From Roseovarius sp. 217 (GTDB lineage Bacteria; Pseudomonadota; Alphaproteobacteria; Rhodobacterales; Rhodobacteraceae), in NCBI RefSeq assembly GCF_000152845.1, contig NZ_CH902584.1:1152500-1216499 (forward strand): a stretch of 64,000 nucleotides of DNA, written 5' to 3'. Shown one piece after another: positions 34,369 through 44,025 of this stretch. The notes below the pieces were generated by a model. The model made no database searches. It saw nothing but the letters and a program-made list of their open reading frames with translations, and had not been told where the DNA came from. Every line of letters begins with the position of its first letter. The first letter of the stretch is position 1. The position numbers and the translations under genes are program-made.

Positions 34369-35361
34369 ATGCTGATGTTTGCGAGTCTTCTGGGAATGGT
34401 CGCCGTTGGCGCGGCGGCGTTTGTTGGATTTCAACCCGTGGCGGAGGAGGTTGAGACCGACAGCGGCGAAGATGAGCGCGGCAATGAGGGGCCTGACCTG
34501 ATCCAGAGCGTGTTTGGTCCGCAGCCGCCTGTCGGCGCGGGCGAGGTCGTCAGTGGGACACCTGAGGCAGAGGACATCACCGGGACCGAGGGGGACGATC
34601 AGATCAACGGTCTGGAGGCAGATGATACGATTTCCGGCGGGACCGGGAATGACAGTCTGCTTGGCGCTCAGGGTGATGATCGGATTTCCGGCGAGGCCGG
34701 CGACGATACCCTGCATGGCGGCGATGGGGCGGATGTGCTCGCGGGGGGAGAGGGGCGCGACGCGCTCTATGGCCATAATGACGCGGATGATCTGTCTGGC
34801 GGCGTGGGCGATGACAGCCTTGTCGGCAGCGCCGGAAATGATCTCTTGCACGGGGATGCGGGCGACGATGCGCTGCACGGTGATCTGGACGATGATACGC
34901 TGCACGGGGGGTTGGGGCGTGATACGCTGTTTGGCGGCTGGGGCGATGATGTGGTCGTTGGGCTGGTCGATGATCCGGCGACCTTTGGTCTTGATGACAT
35001 CGACGGTGGTGATTTCCTCAATGGTGGCCCCGGTGACGATCTGATCCTCGCCGGTCATGACGATCTGGTGGATGCGGGGGAGGGGGCCGATTTGATTGTG
35101 CTGGGGGATTGGATTTCGGCGGGTCATGCGGCGGAGATCGTCGATTTTGATACCGAAGAGGACCGGCTCTTGGTCTTTTATGATGCGTTGAGCGGTGGTG
35201 ATCCCACGCTCAGCCTTGAACCTGATGCAGAGGGCGGCCCGGTCCAAAACCTGCTGTTGAATGGTGTTGCCATCGCAACGATCGCCAATGCATCCGGCCT
35301 GACGCTGGATCACATCGCGCTGATACCGCAGAGCGCAATGGCCGAAATCAGCGGCCTCTAG
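34369..35361 (+). CDS. membrane-anchored RTX (hemolysin-type) calcium-binding repeat protein
   Basis: A 330-residue protein with one N-terminal hydrophobic segment ([21 protein letters not shown]), an acidic linker, and about a dozen nonapeptide calcium repeats of GGxGxDxLx type (for example [30 protein letters not shown]) between residues ~65 and 220. The C-terminal ~110 residues are a beta-rich cap ([14 protein letters not shown]). Most RTX proteins are exported by type I systems without an N-terminal helix; no such system is adjacent. The start is uncertain because no clear ribosome-binding site is seen. Confidence 0.8.
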   Translation: MLMFASLLGMVAVGAAAFVGFQPVAEEVETDSGEDERGNEGPDLIQSVFGPQPPVGAGEVVSGTPEAEDITGTEGDDQINGLEADDTISGGTGNDSLLGAQGDDRISGEAGDDTLHGGDGADVLAGGEGRDALYGHNDADDLSGGVGDDSLVGSAGNDLLHGDAGDDALHGDLDDDTLHGGLGRDTLFGGWGDDVVVGLVDDPATFGLDDIDGGDFLNGGPGDDLILAGHDDLVDAGEGADLIVLGDWISAGHAAEIVDFDTEEDRLLVFYDALSGGDPTLSLEPDAEGGPVQNLLLNGVAIATIANASGLTLDHIALIPQSAMAEISGL

Positions 35362-35515
35362 CCACAGGGCGCAGCCGCAGCGATTCGCGCTTTCAATTCC
35401 AGAGATTTTCTCCTATACGCGCGTATCCTTTGGGCATGGTCCCGAGGGCTTTCCATGGACCTTGCTGGACGACATCCCGGCTTGTGCCCGACACACTTTA
35501 TGCAAGGAGACCCCG

Positions 35516-35785
35516 ATGTCGATTACCGCAGAAGAAAAAGACCGCGTCATCAAGGAATTCGGAACCAAAGAAGGCGACACTGGTTCGCCGGAAGTGCAGG
35601 TTGCCATTCTGACCTCGCGGATCACCACGCTGACCGAGCATTTCAAGACCCACAAGAAAGACAACCACGGTCGTCGTGGCCTTTTGATGATGGTCGCACA
35701 GCGCCGCAAGCTGCTGGATTACCTCAAGGGCAAGAACGAGGGCCGGTATCTGGACCTCATCAAGCGCCTCGGCATCCGCCGCTAA
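35516..35785 (+). CDS. rpsO: 30S ribosomal protein S15
   Basis: An 89-residue S15 of standard length ([56 protein letters not shown]). An AAGGAG site lies six bases before the ATG. It sits upstream of pnp as in most proteobacteria. Confidence 0.97.
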   Translation: MSITAEEKDRVIKEFGTKEGDTGSPEVQVAILTSRITTLTEHFKTHKKDNHGRRGLLMMVAQRRKLLDYLKGKNEGRYLDLIKRLGIRR

Positions 35786-35794
35786 GACAAAATA

Positions 35795-35820
35795 CCGCGC
35801 CTCCAAAAGGGCGCGGTTTT
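35795..35820 (+). terminator. intrinsic terminator/attenuator between rpsO and pnp
   Basis: Stem CCGCGCC/GGCGCGG with an eight-base loop, followed by TTTT, ten bases after the rpsO stop. Partial read-through would supply pnp mRNA. Confidence 0.75.
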
Positions 35821-35867
35821 CGTATGATCCGATTGCTGTCTCGGTTTGGCTTTGCCGGGATAGCAGG

Positions 35868-35948
35868 ATGAAGACCAAAAAGCCGCGGGGCAATGCGGCC
35901 CCGGATGCAAATGGGCCCGACGGGATACGCCCGGATCGGCCAAATTAG
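35868..35948 (+). other. pnp leader with hairpin and possible 26-codon reading frame
   Basis: The leader just before pnp holds a stem CGGGGC (35886-35891) / GCCCCG (35898-35903). The same stretch has a small frame [19 protein letters not shown] ending eight bases before the pnp ATG. In E. coli, pnp is autoregulated through RNase III cleavage of a leader hairpin; this hairpin could serve so. Whether the frame is translated is unknown; its basic then Pro/Asp-rich composition is not typical of a folded protein. Confidence 0.4.
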
Positions 35949-35956
35949 GAAACGTG

Positions 35957-38098
35957 ATGTTTAAAGAGACGAAAAAATCGATGCAGTGGGGGGAAGAGAC
36001 CCTCACTCTGGAAACTGGCAAGATCGCCCGTCAGGCGGATGGAACGGTTATTGCCACCCTTGGCGAGACCTCGGTCATGGCCAATGTGACCTTTGCCAAA
36101 GAGGCAAAGCCCGGTCAGGACTTTTTTCCGCTGACCGTTCATTACCAAGAGAGATACTATGCCGCCGGCAAAGTGCCCGGTGGCTTTTTCAAGCGTGAAG
36201 CACGGCCCTCTGAGAAAGAGACGCTGACCGCACGCCTGATCGACCGTCCGATCCGCCCGCTGTTCGTGCCGGGTTTCAAACATGAAACACTGGTGATGTG
36301 CACCGTGCTCAGCCACGATCTGGTCAATGACCCCGATATCGTGGCCATGATCGCAACCTCTGCGGCGCTGACCATTTCGGGCGCACCCTTCATGGGTCCG
36401 ATCGCGGGTTGCCGGGTGGGTTTTGTGGATGGGGAGTATATCCTCAACCCCGAAATCGACGACATGCACAATCTGCGCAACAATCCCGAGCAGCGGCTCG
36501 ATCTGGTTGTCGCGGGCACCAAAGATGCCGTGATGATGGTCGAATCCGAGGCCTATGAGCTGACCGAAGAGGAAATGCTGGGCGCCGTTACCTTTGCGCA
36601 TGAGCAAATCCAACCGGTCTGTGACCTGATCATCTCGCTCGCCGAAGACTGCGCGAAAGAGCCGTTCAACTTTACCCCGCCGGATTACTCGGAGCTCTAC
36701 GCAGCGGTCAAAGCCGCTGGTGCAGAGCAGATGCACGCGGCTTTTGCCATTCGCGACAAGCAGGAACGCACCCATGCGATTTCCGCAGCCCGTGAGGCCA
36801 TTAAGGCCAAGCTGAGCGAAGAGCAGCTTGCCGATGAAAACCTTGGTTCGGCGTTCAAGAAGCTGGAATCGAGTGTTCTGCGCGGCGACGTGGTCAAGAA
36901 TGGCAACCGGATCGACGGGCGTCGTCTAGATGAGATCCGTTCGATCGTTTGCGAAACGGGTCTTTTGCCGCGCACCCATGGGTCGTCGCTGTTCACACGC
37001 GGCGAAACGCAGGCGCTGGTCGTGACCACGCTGGGCACCGGCGATGACGAGCAGTTCATTGACGCGCTGCACGGGAATTTCAAATCGAACTTCTTGCTGC
37101 ATTATAACTTCCCTCCGTATTCGGTGGGCGAAGCTGGGCGCGTTGGCCCTCCGGGTCGTCGTGAAATCGGCCATGGCAAGCTCGCTTGGCGTGCGCTTCA
37201 GGCGGTTCTGCCGCCCGCGACCGATTTTCCCTACACGATCCGTCTGGTGTCTGAGATCACCGAATCGAACGGCTCTTCGTCCATGGCTTCGGTCTGTGGC
37301 GGGTCGCTGTCGATGATGGATGCGGGCGTGCCTCTCAAGACGTCTGTGGCCGGTGTGGCCATGGGTCTCGTGCTGGAAGAAGACGGCTCTTTTGCGATCC
37401 TGTCGGATATTCTGGGGGATGAAGATCACCTCGGCGATATGGATTTCAAAGTGGCTGGCACCGCGGATGGCATCACCTCGCTGCAGATGGATATCAAGGT
37501 TGCGGGCATCACGCCCGAGATCATGAAGAAAGCTCTGGAGCAGGCGAAAGCCGGTCGTTTGCACATCCTCGGCGAGATGGACAAGGCGCTGTCGGGTGCG
37601 GCAGAGTTCAGCGTTCATGCGCCGCGCATCGAGACCATGCAGATCCCCACCGACAAGATCCGGGAAGTCATCGGATCGGGCGGCAAGGTGATCCGCGAGA
37701 TCGTCGAAGTGTCCGGGGCCAAGGTCGATATCAACGACGAGGGCATCATCAAGATCGCCTCGCCGAATGGTGAATCGATCAAGAAGGCCTATGACATGAT
37801 CTGGTCGATCGTGGCCGAGCCGGAAGAGGGCAAGGTCTATGACGGCAAGGTCGTCAAGCTGGTGGATTTTGGCGCTTTCGTCAATTTCTTTGGCAAGCGG
37901 GACGGTCTGGTGCATGTCAGCCAGATCGAGAACCGTCGTCTGAACCATCCGAGCGACGTGCTCAAGGAAGGTCAGGACGTGAAGGTCAAGCTCTTGGGCT
38001 TTGACGATCGCGGCAAGGTGCGTCTGTCGATGAAAGTTGTCGATCAGGTCACTGGTGAAGAGGTCGCGCCCGAGAAGGGCGATAAAGACGCCGACTGA
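35957..38098 (+). CDS. pnp: polyribonucleotide nucleotidyltransferase (PNPase)
   Basis: A 713-residue PNPase, 3'-5' phosphorolytic exoribonuclease and degradosome component. Order: RNase PH domain 1 (~1-220), helical domain (~240-320), catalytic RNase PH domain 2 (~325-550, with [25 protein letters not shown] SSSMAS motif and [19 protein letters not shown]), KH domain ([15 protein letters not shown]) and S1 domain ([19 protein letters not shown]). The ATG at 35957 has AGGA at six bases; a GTG three bases upstream is less well placed. Confidence 0.97.
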   Translation: MFKETKKSMQWGEETLTLETGKIARQADGTVIATLGETSVMANVTFAKEAKPGQDFFPLTVHYQERYYAAGKVPGGFFKREARPSEKETLTARLIDRPIRPLFVPGFKHETLVMCTVLSHDLVNDPDIVAMIATSAALTISGAPFMGPIAGCRVGFVDGEYILNPEIDDMHNLRNNPEQRLDLVVAGTKDAVMMVESEAYELTEEEMLGAVTFAHEQIQPVCDLIISLAEDCAKEPFNFTPPDYSELYAAVKAAGAEQMHAAFAIRDKQERTHAISAAREAIKAKLSEEQLADENLGSAFKKLESSVLRGDVVKNGNRIDGRRLDEIRSIVCETGLLPRTHGSSLFTRGETQALVVTTLGTGDDEQFIDALHGNFKSNFLLHYNFPPYSVGEAGRVGPPGRREIGHGKLAWRALQAVLPPATDFPYTIRLVSEITESNGSSSMASVCGGSLSMMDAGVPLKTSVAGVAMGLVLEEDGSFAILSDILGDEDHLGDMDFKVAGTADGITSLQMDIKVAGITPEIMKKALEQAKAGRLHILGEMDKALSGAAEFSVHAPRIETMQIPTDKIREVIGSGGKVIREIVEVSGAKVDINDEGIIKIASPNGESIKKAYDMIWSIVAEPEEGKVYDGKVVKLVDFGAFVNFFGKRDGLVHVSQIENRRLNHPSDVLKEGQDVKVKLLGFDDRGKVRLSMKVVDQVTGEEVAPEKGDKDAD

Positions 38099-38120
38099 AA
38101 CGCAGTCGCCGTTTGACATT

Positions 38121-38149
38121 GGCCCCGGTGGAAACGCCAGGGCCTTTTT
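38121..38149 (+). terminator. intrinsic terminator of pnp
   Basis: A stem GGCCC...GGGCC with inner TGG/CCA pairs, followed by TTTTT, 22 bp after the pnp stop. It strongly resembles the hairpin at 38347. Confidence 0.85.
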
Positions 38150-38346
38150 CATGCCGTGGGTGACGCGACGTCATGCGCTCATTTGGCCCTAAGGTAAGGT
38201 TTTCCATACGGGACAAGAGCCCGGTTATTCCCCATGAAGATAAGGTTGATTTCTGCGACATGTACCCGAATGGTCAGGTTGACGAGTTGCGCGCAGTGTA
38301 CGATCAAATTGGCAGCGCCATCACTCACGAAAGTGCTTGCCAGTTG
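38150..38346 (+). ncRNA. candidate small RNA locus between two terminators
   Basis: About 200 bp with no convincing reading frame lies between the pnp terminator and a second, stronger terminator of the same orientation. A terminator without a gene before it suggests an independent transcript ending at 38374. No family is recognised; a short duplicated terminator with nothing transcribed between is the alternative. Confidence 0.35.
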
Positions 38347-38374
38347 GCCCCGGCGGAAACGCCGGGGCATTTTT
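38347..38374 (+). terminator. strong intrinsic terminator
   Basis: A perfect 9-bp stem GCCCCGGCG/CGCCGGGGC with a GAAA loop, then A and TTTTT. It lies 50 bp before the 3' end of the convergent glutathione peroxidase gene. The minus strand lacks a T-run on the other side, so it works for plus-strand transcripts. Confidence 0.85.
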
Positions 38375-38423
38375 CTAAGATCGCTGGCGTTTCTGCCGCC
38401 AAGGGCAGCCGGGCATCCCCGAC

Positions 38424-38942
38424 TTAGTCGATCAACGCCTCGATCTTTTGCGTGATCTGGCCAGAGGTTGGGCGAGTGGTCGACCCCCAAGTGCCGATAA
38501 CGCGGCCATCGGGCGCAATCAGAACCTTGTTGAAGTTCCAGGACGGGGCAAATCCGGTCTCGGTGCGGAGGGACGCATAGAACGGATGCGCAGCATTGCC
38601 GCTCACGGACGTGATGGTGGTCATGGGAAGATCGAGGCCAAAGTTGACCTCGCAGAATTCCTTGACCTCTGCCTCGCTGGACAGCTCTTGGCGGAAGTCG
38701 TCCGAGGGCACGGCAAGCACGACGAGACCCCTGTCACGGTAGCGGTCATAGAGCGTCTGAAGCCCGTCATACTGTGGGGTAAAGCCGCAGCGTGACGCGG
38801 TGTTGACCACAAGCACGGGCTGGCCAGACCAATCCGACAGCCTGATCTCACCGCCGTCGATATTGCCAAAGGGCGCCGTGAGGTCGAGCGCTGCGGCGGG
38901 CAGCGCGACGAGGGACACAAGAATGAAACCGAGCAGGCGCAT
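38424..38942 (-). CDS. glutathione peroxidase family protein with signal peptide
   Basis: A 172-residue thiol peroxidase. The active-site region is VVNTASRCGFTPQYDGLQTLY with the peroxidatic Cys, then VLAVPSDDFRQEL, and WNFNKVLIAPDGRV with the conserved Trp/Asn. The first ~18 residues (MRLLGFILVSLVALPAAA) are a signal peptide, so it acts in the periplasm, unlike the common cytoplasmic form. It lies head to head with msrB-msrA, suggesting shared oxidative-stress use. Confidence 0.9.
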   Translation of the reverse strand: MRLLGFILVSLVALPAAALDLTAPFGNIDGGEIRLSDWSGQPVLVVNTASRCGFTPQYDGLQTLYDRYRDRGLVVLAVPSDDFRQELSSEAEVKEFCEVNFGLDLPMTTITSVSGNAAHPFYASLRTETGFAPSWNFNKVLIAPDGRVIGTWGSTTRPTSGQITQKIEALID

Positions 38943-39064
38943 GATATCCTCCTGTCAACCTGTAGAGATACGCCGTGACAGACATTGCGGATCACGTCAC
39001 GCTATTTGATTTTTGCCGCGCCACCCCATCTGTTAACATAGAATGATCACAGGAGGTGTCTACC

Positions 39065-39514
39065 GTGACCCAGTACAGCAAAACCCCGGAGAAACTCGCA
39101 GCGCTCAGCCGCGAAGAATTCCGGGTGACGCAGCAGAGCGGAACAGAACATCCCGGCACCGGCAAGTATCTGCACAACAAGGAGCCGGGGATCTATGTGG
39201 ATATTGTCAGCGGCGAGCCGCTCTTTGCCAGTTCGGACAAGTACGAATCGGGGTGCGGCTGGCCGAGTTTCACCAAGCCGATTGAGCCTGCGCATGTGAA
39301 AGAGTCACATGATTTCACGATGGGCATGATTCGGACGGAGGTGCGCAGCGCGCATGGCGATAGCCATCTTGGCCATGTTTTTCCGGATGGGCCGCGGGAT
39401 CGGGGCGGGTTGCGCTATTGCATCAATTCAGCGAGCCTGCGATTCATACATCGTGATGACATGGAAGCAGAGGGATACGAAGCGTATCTCGATCAGGTGG
39501 AGGATGTAGCATGA
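39065..39514 (+). CDS. msrB: peptide-methionine (R)-S-oxide reductase
   Basis: A 149-residue MsrB. Motifs are SGCGWPSF (substrate pocket), [10 protein letters not shown] and [11 protein letters not shown] with the catalytic Cys. Start choice: GTG at 39065 has AGGAGG at eight bases; the GTG at 39056 would overlap that site. The CxxC zinc pairs of some MsrBs are absent. It is coupled to msrA by an ATGA overlap. Confidence 0.93.
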   Translation: MTQYSKTPEKLAALSREEFRVTQQSGTEHPGTGKYLHNKEPGIYVDIVSGEPLFASSDKYESGCGWPSFTKPIEPAHVKESHDFTMGMIRTEVRSAHGDSHLGHVFPDGPRDRGGLRYCINSASLRFIHRDDMEAEGYEAYLDQVEDVA

Positions 39515-40023
39515 GCGAACGTGCCGTATTGGCAGGGGGCTGTTTCTGGGGCATGCAGGATCTGATCCGCAAGATTCCGGGCGTGATATCGACCCGCGTG
39601 GGCTATACCGGCGGCAATGTTCCCAATGCCACCTATCGCAATCATGGGACGCATGCCGAAGGCATCGAGATCCACTTTGATCCGGCCAAGGTCACCTATC
39701 GTCGGCTGTTGGAGTTCTTCTTTCAGATCCACGATCCGACCACGGTGAACCGGCAGGGCAATGACGTGGGCATGAGCTATCGGTCGGCGATCTACTTTTG
39801 CAACGAAGCGCAAAAGGCCGAGGCGCTGCGCACGATTGCCGATGTCGAGGCGAGTGGGCTCTGGCCCGGCAAGGTGGTGACAGAGGTGGAGCCGGTCGGG
39901 GAGTTCTGGGAGGCGGAGCCGGAGCATCAGGATTATCTCAAGCGGTTCCCGCAGGGCTATACCTGCCACTTTCCGCGGGCCGATTGGGTGTTGCCACGCA
40001 AGGCGGCGGAAACCGACGCCTGA
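39511..40023 (+). CDS. msrA: peptide-methionine (S)-S-oxide reductase
   Basis: A 170-residue MsrA with the N-terminal catalytic [10 protein letters not shown], the GYTGG pocket motif and the ending [14 protein letters not shown]. It reduces the S epimer of methionine sulfoxide; together with MsrB it repairs both. No signal peptide is seen in either, so they are cytoplasmic. There may be no resolving Cys pair at the C-terminus as in some MsrAs. Confidence 0.95.
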   Translation: MSERAVLAGGCFWGMQDLIRKIPGVISTRVGYTGGNVPNATYRNHGTHAEGIEIHFDPAKVTYRRLLEFFFQIHDPTTVNRQGNDVGMSYRSAIYFCNEAQKAEALRTIADVEASGLWPGKVVTEVEPVGEFWEAEPEHQDYLKRFPQGYTCHFPRADWVLPRKAAETDA

Positions 40024-40073
40024 GGCGGAACAGAGACTGAGTTTACAGATCATAGGGCGATGGACCCGAGAAC

Positions 40074-40994
40074 ATGCGCCCTCTGACTGGAATATCGCTC
40101 AAGCTCATTTCGGTGATGCTCTTCATCACCATGTCATCGCTGATCAAGGCCACGGCGGCGCATGTACCGCCGGGCGAGGCGGTGTTTTTTCGCTCGTTCT
40201 TTGCGATTCCGGTGATCCTGATCTGGCTGACGCTGCGTGGGGATCTGCGCACGGGTCTCAGGGCCACCTCGCCGATGAGCCATTTTTGGCGGGGATTCGT
40301 GGGCACTGCGGCGATGGGCCTTGGCTTTGCCGCCTTGGGTATGTTGCCGTTGCCAGAGGTGACGGCGCTCAGCTATGCCGCGCCGCTGTTGGTGGTGATC
40401 TTTGCGGCGATGTTTCTCAATGAACAGGTCGGCGTCTTTCGGATTGGCGCGGTGGCGCTTGGCCTTGGGGGTGTGTTGATCGTTCTGGCACCGCGCCTGA
40501 CGGCGCTGAGTGGGCCGACGGTGGAGACCATGCAGGCGGTGGGCGCGATGCTGGCCGTGACAGGGGCGATCTGTGCCGCGCTCGCGCAAATCTATGTCCG
40601 CAAATTGGTGCAGACCGAGGAGACCAGCGCGATTGTGTTCTATTTCTCGGTCACGTCGACGGTGCTGTCGTTTCTGACGATCCCGTTCGGATGGGTCATG
40701 CCGACCGGACCGGAGCTTGGACTGCTTGTTCTGGCGGGCCTGCTTGGCGGATTGGGCCAGATATTTCTGACGTCTTCGTATCGCTTTGCTGATGCCAGTG
40801 TGGTGGCCCCGTTTGACTATGCGTCGATCCTCTTTGCCTTGGGGATTGGCTATTTCATCTTTGATGAGGTGCCGACGCGCGCGATGCTGACAGGGGCGTC
40901 GCTGGTCATTCTGGCGGGCATCATCATCATACTGCGTGAGCGGCAGTTGGGTATCCAGCGCAATCGCGCACGTTCGGCCCGGACGCCGGAGTAG
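40074..40994 (+). CDS. EamA/DMT-family transporter
   Basis: A 306-residue inner-membrane protein with about ten helices in two EamA repeats (~8-140 and ~150-285). Typical pieces are PGEAVFFRSFFAIPVI, LPLPEVTALSYAAPLLVVIFAAMFLNE and VAPFDYASILFALGIGYFIFDEVPT. It is probably an exporter of a metabolite or amino acid; the substrate cannot be told. It converges with the FAD oxidase gene, with two bases between stops. Confidence 0.9.
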   Translation: MRPLTGISLKLISVMLFITMSSLIKATAAHVPPGEAVFFRSFFAIPVILIWLTLRGDLRTGLRATSPMSHFWRGFVGTAAMGLGFAALGMLPLPEVTALSYAAPLLVVIFAAMFLNEQVGVFRIGAVALGLGGVLIVLAPRLTALSGPTVETMQAVGAMLAVTGAICAALAQIYVRKLVQTEETSAIVFYFSVTSTVLSFLTIPFGWVMPTGPELGLLVLAGLLGGLGQIFLTSSYRFADASVVAPFDYASILFALGIGYFIFDEVPTRAMLTGASLVILAGIIIILRERQLGIQRNRARSARTPE

Positions 40995-40996
40995 GA

Positions 40997-42322
40997 TCAG
41001 CCTCCGGTCAGCGTGGCCAGAGCATAGGGCGGCCACAGCATCGCACGCCGGAATCGGCCCAGAGGCCAGCGGCGCGGCGGTTTGCGCATGATCTCAGGGT
41101 AGAGGGCACGTGGGGTGCGGTCCAGCGCCAGGTCGGCAAGGATCGCACCGGCATAGCTCGCCATTGCGACGCCATTGCCGTGATAGGAGAGGCCAGTGAA
41201 GGCGCCCGGCATATCCGGGATCGGCCCGGCATAGGGGGTCAGATCCGGGGCAAGGGACAAGAGGCCATTCCAGCTATGCGGTGTTTCGACATGCGCCCAA
41301 GCCGGAAACATCGCCTCAAAATGCCGCCGGATCGTGCGGTGCATCCGGGCATCAAAACCCGGAGAGCTAAAGAGACCGCCACGCATACCAAAGAGCATGC
41401 GATTGTCGGGCATCAAGCGGAAGTAATGCAGAAAAAAGCGGTCGTCATAGCACATCTGCCGCGTGGTCCAGCCTTGGGCGGCCAGCTCATCGTCGGTCAG
41501 GGGGCGGGTGACGATGACGTTGGATTGGGTGGGAATATACCGCGCGCGCATCCAACCCGGCAGATCATCTGACGAATAGCCGTTGGTGGCGACGATCAGG
41601 CGGCGGGCTGTAATGCGTGCGTTGGGTGTTGTGAGAGTGAAAAGTCCGGTCTGCTGGATCGCTGTAACGGGCGTGTTGGCATGGATACGCACGCCCGCCC
41701 GGCTTGCGGCCTGTGCCAGACCATTTGCGTATTTGAACGGGTTGAGGGCCACGCCAAGGGGCGTGGTGAGCGCCGCGTAGAACGGGCCTTTCATCCCCAT
41801 CTGGGACAGTTCGGAGCCGGGGATGAAGGTGGGCGTGAGCCCGTAATCGGATTTGATCCGTATCGCACGGTCGGCAAAGCTAGCGGCGGCCTTGGGCGTA
41901 TGGGCGAGCACGGTTTCGCCATCGGAATGGATGTCGGGGGCGATGCCGTGGGAGTCGATCAGGGCGCGGGTGAAATTCACCGACTCGACCTCGGTGCGGC
42001 ACCATTCGCGCCGGGCGGATTCGCCGTGCATCTTGCGCAGCATCGCGTCGGAGGCGGCGGAGCCACCGAGGCAGCAAAAGCCACCATTGCGGCCCGATGC
42101 GCCCCAACCGGGTATCTGGGCCTCGAACACCCGGACATCCTGCCCCGCCTCTGCAAGATGCAGCGCAGTGGACAGGCCGGTAAAGCCAGCGCCGATTACG
42201 GCGACATCACAGGTGATGTCCCCCTCTGCTGCGGGGTAATCGGGCGGCGTCGCCGTGGTCGGCCAATAACAGCGCTCGCGCGGGCCTTCCCCATAGGCAT
42301 GGGCGGGAAAAACACGGGTCAT
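40997..42322 (-). CDS. FAD-dependent oxidoreductase, gamma-glutamylputrescine oxidase-like
   Basis: A 441-residue DAO-family flavoprotein of the PuuB/OrdL type. After a ~35-residue lead comes CDVAVIGAGFTGLSTALHLAEAG (FAD motif) and GWGASGRNGGFCC, the usual second FAD segment; the C-terminal region ends in GLSYHGNGVAMASYAG. It is the last gene of the transporter operon and overlaps the permease stop (ATGA). It would oxidise an imported polyamine or its gamma-glutamyl/aminoaldehyde derivative; no puuA-like ligase is in the window. Confidence 0.88.
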   Translation of the reverse strand: MTRVFPAHAYGEGPRERCYWPTTATPPDYPAAEGDITCDVAVIGAGFTGLSTALHLAEAGQDVRVFEAQIPGWGASGRNGGFCCLGGSAASDAMLRKMHGESARREWCRTEVESVNFTRALIDSHGIAPDIHSDGETVLAHTPKAAASFADRAIRIKSDYGLTPTFIPGSELSQMGMKGPFYAALTTPLGVALNPFKYANGLAQAASRAGVRIHANTPVTAIQQTGLFTLTTPNARITARRLIVATNGYSSDDLPGWMRARYIPTQSNVIVTRPLTDDELAAQGWTTRQMCYDDRFFLHYFRLMPDNRMLFGMRGGLFSSPGFDARMHRTIRRHFEAMFPAWAHVETPHSWNGLLSLAPDLTPYAGPIPDMPGAFTGLSYHGNGVAMASYAGAILADLALDRTPRALYPEIMRKPPRRWPLGRFRRAMLWPPYALATLTGG

Positions 42323-43134
42323 GCGTGCACGGCGGCGCGTTCGTCAGCCTGTTGGCGCAGCGAGGCGCGTTTCGTGATCAGCGAGGCGGAGATGACCCCA
42401 ACCGCAACGATCCCGATCATGATGGTCGAGAGCGCGTTGATTTCCGGCGAGACGCCAAGACGCACCGCCGACCAGATCTTGATCGGCAAGGTGGTGGCCG
42501 AGGGACCGGCGGTGAAGCTGGCTATCACGAGGTCATCGAGCGACAGGGTGAAGGCCAGAAGCCAGCCGGAAATGACCGCGGGCGCGATGATGGGAAGGGT
42601 CACGAGGCGGAAGGCATCGAAGGCCGAACAGCCCAGATCGAGTGCCGCCTCTTCGAGCGAGCGATCAAAGGTGGCCAGGCGCGACGACACAACGACCGAG
42701 ACGAAACACATCGAGAACGTGGTATGCGCCAGAATGATGGTGAAGATCCCGCGATCCAGCCCAATGCCGATGAAGAGCAGAAGGAGCGACAGGCCGGTGA
42801 TCACCTCGGGCATGACCAGCGGCGCGTAGATCATGCCAGAAAACAGCGTGCGACCATAGAACCGCCCGGCGCGCACCAGCACGAGGGCCGCCATGGTGCC
42901 CAAGATCGTGGCGATGGTCGAGGAGGCCACCGCCACCTTGACCGTCACCCAAGCGGCATCGAGGAAGGACTGGTTGCTGAGCAATTCGCCATACCATTTG
43001 GTCGAGAACCCGGCCCAGACCGTCACCAGCTTGGATTCGTTGAAACTATAGGTGATCAGGATGATCATCGGCAGGTAGAGAAAGGCGAATCCAAGCGTGA
43101 GCGAGGTGGCGTTGAACCATGTGAGCCGTCTCAT
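42319..43134 (-). CDS. ABC transporter permease, PotI/PotC-like
   Basis: A 271-residue permease with about six helices, EAA loop LEEAALDLGCSAFDAFRLV, and the PotI-type segment LSLDDLVIASFTAGPSATTLP. The ATG at 43134 overlaps the stop of the PotH-like gene. It is the second membrane subunit of the second polyamine importer of the window. Confidence 0.92.
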   Translation of the reverse strand: MRRLTWFNATSLTLGFAFLYLPMIILITYSFNESKLVTVWAGFSTKWYGELLSNQSFLDAAWVTVKVAVASSTIATILGTMAALVLVRAGRFYGRTLFSGMIYAPLVMPEVITGLSLLLLFIGIGLDRGIFTIILAHTTFSMCFVSVVVSSRLATFDRSLEEAALDLGCSAFDAFRLVTLPIIAPAVISGWLLAFTLSLDDLVIASFTAGPSATTLPIKIWSAVRLGVSPEINALSTIMIGIVAVGVISASLITKRASLRQQADERAAVHA

Positions 43135-44024
43135 TCTTCGGCCTCCCGCTGTTTTTGCTCGTTGCGTTGAAAGAGCACGATGGGGACGATCAGGATCAGC
43201 AACAGGACGACGGCCACGGCGCTGGCCACGGGCCAATCCCGGTTGTTGAAGAATTCTTCCCAGAGCACCTTGCCGATCATCAGGGTTTGCGATCCGCCCA
43301 AGAGCGAGGGAATGACGAACTCGCCGATAACCGGGATAAAGACCAGAAAGCATCCGGCTATGATGCCGGTTTTCGATAGGGGGACCGTGATCAACCAGAA
43401 TGCCTTGATCCGCGAACAGCCCAGATCCTCGGCCGCTTCGAGCAGAGAGCCATCCATCCGCTCGAGCGCGGAATAGATCGGCAGGATCATGAACGGGAGG
43501 TAGGTGTAGACGATGCCGATATAGACCGCCGTGGGCGTGTTGAGGATGATCAGCGGCTCGGAAATCAGACCGAGTTTCAAGAGCAGCTGATTGAGATAGC
43601 CTTCGGTCGAGAGGATGCCCATCCAAGAGTAGACCCGGATGAGAAAGCTGGTCCAGAACGGCAGGATCACCAGCATCATCAGGGTCGGGCGCCAGTGATC
43701 CGGCGCATTGGCCATGCCATAGGCGATGGGATAGCCCACCAACAGGGTCAGGATGGTGGCAAGAAAGGCGATCTGGAGTGAGGAGACATACGCCTTCCAG
43801 TAGAGATCATCGGTCGTCAGAAAGGCGAAATTCTCTAGGTCCAACGCGCTGAAAAACGCCTTGATCCCCTGCCAGCCCTCGGTGAAATCCAAGGTTGGCG
43901 TATAGGGTGGAATGGCTGTGGCGATATCGCTGAGGCTGATCTTGAAAACGATCAGGAACGGCACCATGAAGAGGGCTAGAAGCCAGATATAGGGCAGGAA
44001 AATCAGGGTAAAGCGGCGCATCAC
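43131..44024 (-). CDS. ABC transporter permease, PotH/PotB-like
   Basis: A 297-residue permease with about six helices. Features are the EAA loop LLEAAEDLGCSRIKAFWLITVPLS, FIPVIGEFVIPSLLGGS (PotH signature) and LIRVYSWMGILSTEG. It lies one base after the ATPase stop and is coupled to the PotI-like gene. Confidence 0.92.
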   Translation of the reverse strand: MMRRFTLIFLPYIWLLALFMVPFLIVFKISLSDIATAIPPYTPTLDFTEGWQGIKAFFSALDLENFAFLTTDDLYWKAYVSSLQIAFLATILTLLVGYPIAYGMANAPDHWRPTLMMLVILPFWTSFLIRVYSWMGILSTEGYLNQLLLKLGLISEPLIILNTPTAVYIGIVYTYLPFMILPIYSALERMDGSLLEAAEDLGCSRIKAFWLITVPLSKTGIIAGCFLVFIPVIGEFVIPSLLGGSQTLMIGKVLWEEFFNNRDWPVASAVAVVLLLILIVPIVLFQRNEQKQREAEE

Positions 44025-44025
44025 G

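Noticed and set aside
34550..35060. DNA repeat array or CRISPR-like pattern in the RTX gene
   Set aside because: The repetition is of the protein nonapeptide (GGxGxDxLx) with diverged codons; there are no constant repeats with unique spacers.
36926..38152. 408-codon minus-strand frame opposite pnp
   Set aside because: Shadow of pnp; His/Asp/Leu-rich composition typical of antisense reading, no domain recognised.
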